DNA from: Micavibrio sp.
Lineage (GTDB): Bacteria; Pseudomonadota; Alphaproteobacteria; Micavibrionales; Micavibrionaceae
Length of the DNA stretch: 64,000 nucleotides
Direction of reading: 5' to 3'
NCBI GenBank assembly: GCA_021604545.1
Contig: BQJE01000004.1
Span: 124,001-188,000 of the forward strand
The translations under genes and the position numbers were made by a program. The number at the start of each line of letters is the position of its first letter. Position 1 is the stretch's first letter. Below, piece after piece: positions 36,319 through 44,200 of this stretch. The notes under the pieces are model-generated. The model was not told where the DNA came from, did no database searches, and saw only the letters and a list, made by a program, of their open reading frames with translations.

Positions 36319-36495
36319 ATGGATATACCCTCATCAATTCCAAACTGTAGCGAAGTATTTGGGCCAGCTGCCCATGAAAATATGCACTATGTGCGACTGT
36401 ATAGAGAAGAAAAAGTTATCCAAGATAATCAGCAGAACGTATCTGCAGAGGATAATACTTCTAGTGCTCCTGCATCAGAGCCAACGGGCAGCTGA
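36319..36495 (+). CDS. small orphan protein gene, antisense to the fab cluster
   Basis: A 58-residue reading frame ('MDIPSSIPNCSEVFGPAAHE') with an AAGGTGG ribosome-binding site about nine bases upstream of the ATG and a promoter-like TTGACA further up. The sequence is polar, with a Ser/Glu/Pro-rich C-terminus ('SAEDNTSSAPASEPTGS') that looks disordered. No family is recognised. It sits between the minus-strand fabD and fabG and ends three bases before the fabD stop. The ribosome-binding site and promoter support it; the lack of any recognised homology keeps confidence modest. Confidence 0.5.
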   Translation: MDIPSSIPNCSEVFGPAAHENMHYVRLYREEKVIQDNQQNVSAEDNTSSAPASEPTGS

Positions 36496-36498
36496 TAC

Positions 36499-37449
36499 TT
36501 ACCCATTATTCAGCTTTTCAATCAGGCTTTCGACCCCTTCCGGCGTGGAAACATTTTCGCAGGTGATCTCTTTATCAATGCGCCGCGCGAGGCCGCTGAG
36601 GACTTTGCCGGCGCCGATTTCCACCATATCGGTTACGCCCTGATCGCGCATCCACAGCACGGACTCGCGCCAGCGCACGCGATTGGTCATCTGATCAACC
36701 AGTAGTCTACGTATACGGTCCGTATCGTTTTCATCTTGGGCGGTGACATTGCAAACAACCGGGATGGGCGGCGCGATCATATCCGCTTCTGCTAACGCGG
36801 CTTGCATAATTTCAGCGGCGGGTTGCATTAATGAGGAATGTGACGGCACCGATACGGGCAAAATTAAAGCGCGCTTGGCTCCTTTTTCACTGGCCAGGGC
36901 TACGGCGCGTTCAACGGCGCTCTTGTGACCGCTCACCACAATTTGACCGGGCGAGTTGTCGTTGGCGCATTCGCAAATCTCGTCTCCTGCCGCTTCTTTG
37001 GCGATGCTTTCAACATCTTCCATCTCAAGACCCAAAATGGCCGCCATGGCTCCGGTGCCGATTGGCACAGCTTTTTGCATCGCCTGGCCACGCAGTTTTA
37101 AAAGCCTCGCCGTATCGGAAAGTTTTAAGGCTCCAATGGCTGTTAACGCAGTATATTCACCCAAAGAATGCCCGGCTACGAAAGAGCAGGTGCTGGCGAT
37201 ATCAATACCGCCTTGTTTTTGTAGAACCGCAACCACTGCCATCGATACTGCCATAAGGGCTGGCTGAGTGTTTTCCGTGAGGTTCAGGTCCTTCTCCGGC
37301 CCTTCAAAGATAATTTTCGACAGATTTTGCGAGAGCGATTCGTCAATTTCCTCAAAAACCGCGCGGGCTTCAGCAAAAGTCTCAAATAAATCTTTTCCCA
37401 TATCCACAGCCTGGGATCCTTGGCCGGGAAACACAAAAGCGATGCTCAT
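36499..37449 (-). CDS. fabD: malonyl-CoA:ACP transacylase FabD
   Basis: Transfers malonyl from CoA to ACP to feed chain elongation. 'AFVFPGQGSQAVDMGKDLF' starts the protein, the nucleophile serine is in 'FVAGHSLGEYTALTAIG', and the later histidine is in 'VSVPSHSSLMQPAAE'. 'NRVRWRESVLWMRDQGV' and 'EIGAGKVLSGLARRI' complete the signature. At 316 residues the length is normal. It is divergent from the block that leads to rpsF, as in many alphaproteobacteria. Confidence 0.97.
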   Translation of the reverse strand: MSIAFVFPGQGSQAVDMGKDLFETFAEARAVFEEIDESLSQNLSKIIFEGPEKDLNLTENTQPALMAVSMAVVAVLQKQGGIDIASTCSFVAGHSLGEYTALTAIGALKLSDTARLLKLRGQAMQKAVPIGTGAMAAILGLEMEDVESIAKEAAGDEICECANDNSPGQIVVSGHKSAVERAVALASEKGAKRALILPVSVPSHSSLMQPAAEIMQAALAEADMIAPPIPVVCNVTAQDENDTDRIRRLLVDQMTNRVRWRESVLWMRDQGVTDMVEIGAGKVLSGLARRIDKEITCENVSTPEGVESLIEKLNNG

Positions 37450-37709
37450 TTCATATCCAATACGTTGTTATTCCAAAAACATTAGTGAAATATTGTTTTA
37501 ATTTAAAGGCCTGTAAAGACCGTTTATGTCGCGGCGCATCACAAAAACTTCACCTAAAAGTTGCACGGTGTTTCGAATTTGTGGCACGCTGTATCTACTA
37601 CTAAATAAAGAGTTCCTGAGTGGCAAGAGTAGAAAAATATTCTGCTCATGCAAGGGGGCAATATATAAAAATGATGCCTGATAAGGGCACTTTATGGGGA
37701 GAAGACCAG

Positions 37710-38036
37710 ATGAGTGTTTCAATACACTATAGAATCAAGGAATTGATTGAAGAGACCAATGAGGCCTTCGATATCTGCGCTTCGAGCGGTCATATGAACA
37801 CCGATTACGCTGAATTTGCCGCGATGTCGATATCAGACTTCAAACGGGCGCTTGGCAAGCCGGACTTAACGGATCGTCAATTAACCCGGATGCTCCGCAA
37901 AGGTGGTACCAAATACAGGAAAAACACACCCAAAGACCATTGGGCTATGTTTCTGGCCGGTTATGTGACCAATCAATCGAATGGCAATGACAAGGCGCTG
38001 AAAGTGCGTGATTCCTGGCAGCAGCGAAATAAATAG
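37710..38036 (+). CDS. small cytoplasmic protein of unknown function
   Basis: A 108-residue basic protein. I prefer the ATG at 37710, which has GGGGAGAAG about six bases upstream; a longer frame opens with a GTG at 37620 but without a ribosome-binding site. 'IHYRIKELIEETNEAFDICASS' and 'DYAEFAAMSISDFKRALGKPDLTDRQLTRMLRKGG' are helical and could hold a helix-turn-helix, followed by a basic tail. No known family was recognised. It lies between fabD (divergent) and the rpsF leader. Confidence 0.55.
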   Translation: MSVSIHYRIKELIEETNEAFDICASSGHMNTDYAEFAAMSISDFKRALGKPDLTDRQLTRMLRKGGTKYRKNTPKDHWAMFLAGYVTNQSNGNDKALKVRDSWQQRNK

Positions 38037-38132
38037 CCTGCGCGTATAAAACCCTTGCTTTTATTGCTGTATTTCGTTAATAGTCCTCCCAACTTTGAAA
38101 ACCCTCGCTGGCAGGCTTTATCTGTCGGCTTA

Positions 38133-38156
38133 CACCGGGCCTAAAGGGCTTTGGTG
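38133..38156 (+). promoter_or_regulatory. candidate S6:S18 autoregulatory leader hairpin
   Basis: In the rpsF leader, CACC (38133-38136) pairs with GGTG (38153-38156) around an inner GCC-TAAA-GGC hairpin, and the 'ACACCG' sequence recalls the conserved mRNA motif bound by the S6:S18 complex in many bacteria. It ends 21 bases before the rpsF ATG. The folding was judged by eye and the exact CCG bulge is not certain. Confidence 0.4.
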
Positions 38157-38177
38157 GAATAATCAGGAGGAGCTTAA

Positions 38178-38588
38178 ATGCCTTTTTACGAAACCGTGTT
38201 TATTGCGCGGCAGGATCTGACCGAAAAACAGGTTAAGGAACTGACCGATCAATTCAGCAAGATCATCACCGATCAGGGCGGAAAAATTCAGAAAACAGAA
38301 CAATGGGGTCTACGTACCCTGGCTTACCGGATCAAAAAGAACCGGAAGGGTCATTATACGTTGATTGAAACCGACACGCCGGCACCAGCAGTGATCGAGA
38401 TGGAACGCCAGATGCGCCTGCATGAAGATGTGCTGCGCTACCTCACAATCCGCGAGAAAGAATTGTCTAAAGGCCCGTCGATTATGATGGAGAAAAGTGG
38501 CGGCCGCGATTCTGATGAGCGCGATTCCAAGCCACGTGATACAGAAGACAAAGATACCAAAAAAGATGATAAAGAGGAGGCTGCATAA
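38178..38588 (+). CDS. rpsF: 30S ribosomal protein S6
   Basis: Binds 16S rRNA next to S18 in the small subunit platform. '[22 protein letters not shown]', '[22 protein letters not shown]' and '[16 protein letters not shown]' are typical. The C-terminal 35 residues are a highly charged Lys/Asp/Glu tail, common in alphaproteobacterial S6; total 136 residues. An AGGAGG site precedes the ATG. Its stop overlaps the rpsR start (TAATG), so S6 and S18 are translationally coupled. Confidence 0.98.
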   Translation: MPFYETVFIARQDLTEKQVKELTDQFSKIITDQGGKIQKTEQWGLRTLAYRIKKNRKGHYTLIETDTPAPAVIEMERQMRLHEDVLRYLTIREKELSKGPSIMMEKSGGRDSDERDSKPRDTEDKDTKKDDKEEAA

Positions 38589-38869
38589 TGAGCACCGAAG
38601 CAACAACAAAACGTCCGTTTTTTCGCCGCAAGAAAACCTGTCCGTTTACAGGGCCTAATGCACCGGCGATTGACTGGAAAGATGCTCGTACACTGGGCCG
38701 TTATATTTCCGAGCGCGGCAAGATGGTTCCCAGCCGCATCACATCGGTTTCACAAAGCAAACAGCGTGAGCTGGCGCGCGCGATTAAGCGCGCCCGTTTT
38801 ATGGGCTTGCTTCATTATGTACGCCATGACAACGACAATGGTGGACATAGCGGACATGGCGGACGCTAA
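38588..38869 (+). CDS. rpsR: 30S ribosomal protein S18
   Basis: Partner of S6 on the 30S platform. '[44 protein letters not shown]' and '[21 protein letters not shown]' match the family. At 93 residues it has a short His/Gly-rich tail ('GGHSGHGGR'). The ATG overlaps the rpsF stop and rplI follows after 21 bases. Confidence 0.98.
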   Translation: MSTEATTKRPFFRRKKTCPFTGPNAPAIDWKDARTLGRYISERGKMVPSRITSVSQSKQRELARAIKRARFMGLLHYVRHDNDNGGHSGHGGR

Positions 38870-38890
38870 TATATAAAGAGGATTAAGATT

Positions 38891-39688
38891 ATGGCACAAA
38901 CACAGGTTATTTTACTCGAGCGTATCGAGAAGCTAGGCAAGATGGGGGACACTGTCACCGTCAAGCCGGGCTATGCACGCAATTATCTTTTGCCGGAGAA
39001 AAAAGCTCTGCGCGCAACCAAAGATAATATCGCTTATTTTGAGGGTCAGCGCAAAAATCTGGAAGCAGAAAATGATAAGCTTAAGAAAGAAGCTGAAAAA
39101 CTGGCGAAGAAACTGGAAGGGTTAAAAATTCCATTGATCCGTCAGGCATCAGAAGCCGGGCAGCTTTTTGGCTCAGTCACATCACGTGATATTGCTGCTG
39201 GCGCTGCAGAACTTTCCAAAGAAAAAATTACCCGTGAAATGGTTCATATGAACCGCAATTTCAAATTAATCGGGTTGTTTCCTGTTGATGTCATTCTTCA
39301 TCCGGAAGTGAAGGTTGAGGTGACGATCAATATTGCCCGCACAGAAGAAGAAGCACAAACCCAGGCCAAAACCGGTAAGGCTCTTATTGCTGATCGCGGC
39401 GCGGATGAGCGGGAAGAAGCGAAAGACGAGCGCGATGCCGAAAAAGAAGCCGCGTTAGAAGAAGTTCTGGAAGAAGGCGCGTTGGAAGCTGAAAAAGAAA
39501 AGCAGGCAGACGCTGAAGAAGCCGCAAAAGCTAAAGAGCAGGCAGATAAGGAAAAGGCTGAAGCCAAAGCGGCTGAAAAGGCTGCCAAGGCCGCCGCGGC
39601 TGAGGAAGCTGGCGAATCTGCTGAAGAGCCTACCGAGGAAGCCGCCAAAGAAGAGGCTGATAAAGACGCCAATAGCTATAAAGAGTAG
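38891..39688 (+). CDS. rplI: 50S ribosomal protein L9 with long charged C-terminal extension
   Basis: L9 binds 23S rRNA and helps maintain reading frame. The N-domain ('VILLERIEKLGKMGDTVTVKPGYARNYLLP'), the long connecting helix and the C-domain ('GQLFGSVTSRDIAAGAAE' to 'DVILHPEVKVEVTINIA') fill about the first 155 residues. A further 110 residues rich in Ala, Glu and Lys follow and probably form a long charged helix. The total of 265 is well over the common length of about 150 and over the 190-200 of many alphaproteobacteria. A strong terminator follows the gene. Confidence 0.96.
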   Translation: MAQTQVILLERIEKLGKMGDTVTVKPGYARNYLLPEKKALRATKDNIAYFEGQRKNLEAENDKLKKEAEKLAKKLEGLKIPLIRQASEAGQLFGSVTSRDIAAGAAELSKEKITREMVHMNRNFKLIGLFPVDVILHPEVKVEVTINIARTEEEAQTQAKTGKALIADRGADEREEAKDERDAEKEAALEEVLEEGALEAEKEKQADAEEAAKAKEQADKEKAEAKAAEKAAKAAAAEEAGESAEEPTEEAAKEEADKDANSYKE

Positions 39689-39718
39689 TCCCCGTTATTC
39701 ACAGGGGCCAGAGACCAG

Positions 39719-39758
39719 AAACCTAGCGGAGAGCTTATAAGCTCTGCTAGGTTTTTTT
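39719..39758 (+). terminator. intrinsic terminator of the rpsF-rpsR-rplI operon
   Basis: AAACCTAGC (39719-39727) pairs with GCTAGGTTT (39746-39754). Inside the loop is a second palindrome, AGAGCTTATAAGCTCT, which extends the stem. A run of seven T residues (39752-39758) follows. It is a textbook intrinsic terminator, and its T-run ends directly at the first ATG of the dnaB frame. Confidence 0.93.
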
Positions 39759-41258
39759 ATGGTCCAATACACCGCGTTAAAAGAAAAGTCTGAAACAGGG
39801 CAGGAACAAGCGACCTCTGAAGGATCGGATAAGGTGGAATCGTCTTACCGGATGATGCCGCATAACCTTGAAGCTGAGCAGGGTTTGCTGGGCGCGTTGC
39901 TGGTTGATAACCGGGCGTTCGAAAAAGTCGGCGATTTTCTGCGGGCTGAGCATTTCTTTATGCCGGCGCATCAACGTATTTACGAGGCTGTTTTAACCCA
40001 TATTGATCGCGGACAAAATGCCTCACCTGTGACGCTTAAAAATTTCTTCGAAAAGGATGAAGATTTATCCGATGTTGGTGGCGCCGAATATTTGGCTGAT
40101 CTGGCGGGCTCTGTGGTTAGTGTTATCAATGCCGCAGATTACGGCCGTACGATTTACGATCTGCATTTGCGACGTGAACTTATTACGCTGGGTGAGGAAA
40201 TCGTCAATGAATCTTTTGATCACAAGTTAGAGGTCGATGCCAAGGATACGATTGAGTTGGCTGAGTCGCGCTTGTTTACACTGGCTGAAAGCGGCGAGGT
40301 TAAAGGTAGCTTTATAACCTTGCGTGATTCCGTTCTGACGGCGATTGAATTGGCAGAAAAGGCTTATAAGACCGATGGTCATGTGACCGGTGTGACGACG
40401 GGTCTGACTGATATAGACAAAAAGCTTGGCGGTCTCCAAAAATCAGATCTTCTTATTCTCGCCGGTCGGCCTTCGATGGGGAAGACAGCGTTGGCGACGA
40501 ATATCGCTTTTAACGCTGCGAATAAATATGCCGAAAGCGGTGGCGAAGAAGGCGCGATTGTCGGGTTCTTTTCGCTGGAGATGTCAGCGGATCAGCTGGC
40601 AACACGGATACTGTCTGACGTGTCGGGCGTGTCGGGCGATGATATTCGCAAGGGCAATATCAAACAGGATGATTTCCGCCGCTTTGTTGAGGCCAGCCAG
40701 AAACTTTCGCAAATACCGCTTTATATTGATGACACCCCGGCGCTGACGATCAGTGCGGTGCGTACGCGGGCACGGCGGTTGAAGCGCCAATACGGATTAA
40801 GTTTGCTGGTGGTTGATTACTTGCAGTTGTTGCGCGGGACTGGTTCAAAGCGCGGGATGGAAAACCGTGTGCAGGAAGTGTCTGAAATTACGATGGGACT
40901 AAAAGCGATTGCCAAGGAACTTCAGATTCCGGTGCTGGCGCTGTCTCAGCTTTCGCGGCAGGTGGAACAGCGTGAGGATAAAAAGCCGATGCTCTCTGAT
41001 TTGCGTGAATCAGGTTCGATTGAGCAGGATTCGGATGTCGTGATGTTTGTGTACCGCGAAGAATATTATCTTTCGCGTACTGAACCGGAAGCCGGGACAG
41101 AGAAACATCTCCAATGGCAGGAAAGTATGGAAAAATCGCATAATGTCGGTGAGTGTATTATTGCCAAGCAACGCCACGGTCCGATCGGTAATATTCGGAT
41201 GCACTTTAACCCCAACCTCACGCGCTTTTCAGATCTCGATCAGCTGCACGAGGGGTAG
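39759..41258 (+). CDS. dnaB: replicative DNA helicase DnaB
   Basis: Hexameric helicase that unwinds DNA at the replication fork. The N-terminal domain starts at 'MMPHNLEAEQGLLGALLVDNRAF'. The RecA-like domain carries Walker A 'LAGRPSMGKTALATNIA', 'FFSLEMSADQLATRIL', 'VVDYLQLL' and 'ALSQLSRQVEQREDKKPMLSDLRESGSIEQDSD'. At 499 residues from the ATG at 39759 it is full length. That ATG sits at the end of the rplI terminator T-run without a ribosome-binding site; a GTG at 39834 (GAAGGA upstream) would remove 25 non-conserved residues and may be the true start. Confidence 0.97.
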   Translation: MVQYTALKEKSETGQEQATSEGSDKVESSYRMMPHNLEAEQGLLGALLVDNRAFEKVGDFLRAEHFFMPAHQRIYEAVLTHIDRGQNASPVTLKNFFEKDEDLSDVGGAEYLADLAGSVVSVINAADYGRTIYDLHLRRELITLGEEIVNESFDHKLEVDAKDTIELAESRLFTLAESGEVKGSFITLRDSVLTAIELAEKAYKTDGHVTGVTTGLTDIDKKLGGLQKSDLLILAGRPSMGKTALATNIAFNAANKYAESGGEEGAIVGFFSLEMSADQLATRILSDVSGVSGDDIRKGNIKQDDFRRFVEASQKLSQIPLYIDDTPALTISAVRTRARRLKRQYGLSLLVVDYLQLLRGTGSKRGMENRVQEVSEITMGLKAIAKELQIPVLALSQLSRQVEQREDKKPMLSDLRESGSIEQDSDVVMFVYREEYYLSRTEPEAGTEKHLQWQESMEKSHNVGECIIAKQRHGPIGNIRMHFNPNLTRFSDLDQLHEG

Positions 41259-41259
41259 G

Positions 41260-44200
41260 CTAAGCCATAGGGTCCGACTTGAACGTACCTGCCATCATTG
41301 GCCCTGGTTTTTCTTCAGGCGCTTCATCTTGGTTCGGAACATTCAGAGCCATCTTGGTCATTCTTGCCTGCTCTTCAAGTGACATGCCAGCCTGACTAAA
41401 TGCCAGTGACAACCCTTTTTCACCGACCATACCCAGTTCGACCAGTTTGGTTTTCACGTCCGGATGTTTTTTTGAAATATCATCATAGTAAGCCCTGATA
41501 ATTTTATCGTCATATTCTTTCTTAAGTTTTTTATCATCAGGATCTTTATCCCATACATATTCTGCGTTTTTCCCGCTGGAATATCTTTCTTGCCAGTCAC
41601 CGGAGCGGACACTTTCTTCGATCGCCATCCAGTTTTTGACAAAAACAACAGGATCGGCGTTGTTACCTTTTTTCAGTTCTGCTGCCATTTCCTTTATAAG
41701 ATTATCTTCCATTGGTATATTATAAACGTCATGCTTTAGATCTTCGTCTCCAAGAAGGACGCCTTCATGTTCAATTTCATGATGAATAAGTGCACGTGCA
41801 ATAGAATCTTCACGAAGGCGCATGGCGGTTTCGTCTCTGGTTTCTCCCGGGAATTCATAACCTGGCAGTGCAAAAATCGGAACATTTTGCCTCGTATCTC
41901 CCGTAAACATCTCCTTTAAATACTGCAAAGTATTGCCATCTGGATAATGTTCTAACTCGTAATCAAAGCCCAGCTCACGTAGATCAACATCGGATTTCAT
42001 CGCCGCGTAAACGGTTCCTAAAAGTTCTGTATTGCCAAGCTTTCGAAGGAAATCATCGTCTGAACCTTTTATATCCTCATTCATATAAGGTTCGTCCTTT
42101 ATGTCCTCGATTTTACGAGCAATCGTTTCGGTAGGTGTTTCTTCTTCATGTTTTTTACCAACCTTGACATCATTTAACATTCTTTGCTTGGCGTCTTCGA
42201 TGACTGCCGCTCTGAATTCAGGTTTTTGAAGCAACGCAAGTCCCTTATTGGCAAGTTCTTCTTTGTTGCCATAGTCGCCCTTGATTTGGTCGCGTATAGC
42301 ATGCAATTGCTGCAGCGGCGTGAGCACAGGCTCTTTGGGACTAAAGTCTGTCGGCGTTATTGTAAGCCCCTTGTTTAAGGCAGCGCTATTAATCCCGGCA
42401 AGTACGATTTTGCTATAGTCGTGAATAAACTGATCTGTTGGGTGTGATCCCTGGTGTTCTTGCATGAGTTTTTCTTGCTCATATGCAGCTTTCTGAAGAA
42501 GATCGATGCCTTCCTGGCGATGGCCATTCTTTTCATCAACTTCTTTCATCATGGTATCTCTCATATATGTCTCTAATCTTTCGACAACATGAGGATCTTT
42601 CAGTAGCTCCACCCCTTGCTTTGCTCGGGCAGTCGGGTTGCCAGGAAGCAGTATTCCAGCATAAACATACGCAAAATGATCGTTCAGCTCCTGTAATTTG
42701 TTGGTGGGTTGGACAATAGCGGTGTCGTTCACCTCTTGTGCGTCGTCGATAAGTCCGAACTCATTAAGATCTGGCTCACCACTCCCCTCATGACTTTCCT
42801 TCGAAGTTTCTTCTTCCAAGTTAATACTGTCTTGCAATAAACCTTCTTTAGCGGCTTGTACAAAATCTTTGCTGGCATTTGGAGAAGGATTGCCCTCTTG
42901 ATTTTGAAGCAAGCTTCCCTCCATGAGCGGTTGCTCTAGCTTTATATCTCTCATGCGCTGTACCAACAGAGGTTTTGCACTGGCATAGAGTGCTAGTTCC
43001 ACGTGTGACACATCGTCTTGTTTTATTGATCTCGTGGCTTTTTCATTCAAAGACTCTATCGCCTGGATTTGCGTGAGGTCACCAAATTTATCATCGAAGC
43101 TGCCTATAGCGAAATTGTCTTCAAGAGCAGCCTGTATTTTTTCTTCCTTGTTGTCATCCTTCAGGAAGGAGTCTACTGACCCGCTAATGCCAAGCTCTAT
43201 CTGGCTGCCATTGATTATCACAAAAATGTCATAGTCATCCGTATTGACTGGAGTTACTTTTTTGGATGCGGCAGGCTTCTCGCCTATTGTGTATCCACCG
43301 TTCTTAATGGCTGTTTTTAATTCATCTAAGAGAGCCCCTCTGGCCTGTACATTGGCGTATTGAGAGTTCGTAAGGCTTTCCAGTGGTGTTTTTGTTGAAT
43401 TATATTCAAAAGAGTTGATGCCATGTTCCAAAGCTTCCATCTTTTTGGGATCGATATATTTATCACCATTCTGATCGAGATACTTCAGAGCCGACTTCAC
43501 CATAGAGTCCGTCAGTTTTTTATCTTCGGCATCAGTCATGAGATTGTGTGTGCCTGTAGCTGCGTCTTTTTCTGGCGTGACAATAAAACGAGCGCTGCTT
43601 CCATCCGTATTTTCATGGATAGAGATTTGAAATGCGCCATACTCCGCTTTTGAGTGTGGCATTTTGAGCGTATATGCCGTCAGGTCAGAGATTTCCGGAG
43701 CGGCCGTTTGAAGGTCATCTGCTTTTTGATCCTTATTGTCACCAGTTATTACCGTAGCTGCTTCTTTATCGTCGGGATTTTCTTCCTTTGCTTTCGGGGC
43801 ACCGATTTCAGAACCTCGCGGCATACGTATGATTGGAATTTCCCGTGCAGGAACCTGTTTTTCCTCTGGAGTGCCTAAATATTCTTTCATTACTTCTTCA
43901 GCACGACCAAGTGTGTTGTCATAGAGGCTACCGGTTTTTTCATCGATCCAGTTGGCAATACCTGCTGCGCTCCAGGTAAAATCGCCGGAAGATGTTCCTT
44001 GTGATTTGTTTTTTTTGTCAGCCATGGTACTTACTCCCTCTGGTGGTGGTGTTATCGTTGTCGTTTCTAGTGTTGTCGTCGTTTCTGTTTTTGGATTCAA
44101 ACGGGAGTCGTCATCCTCAGCGTAGACCGTAGCGTCGATTGAAATATTCGAGGCTGCATCTGCCAAGCCTGCGAAAAATTGTGCGGGGACTTCTGCTTTT

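Noticed and set aside
37590-37606. TGGCACG sequence suggesting a sigma-54 promoter upstream of the 37710 gene
   Set aside because: The -12 TTGC element is absent at the required spacing.
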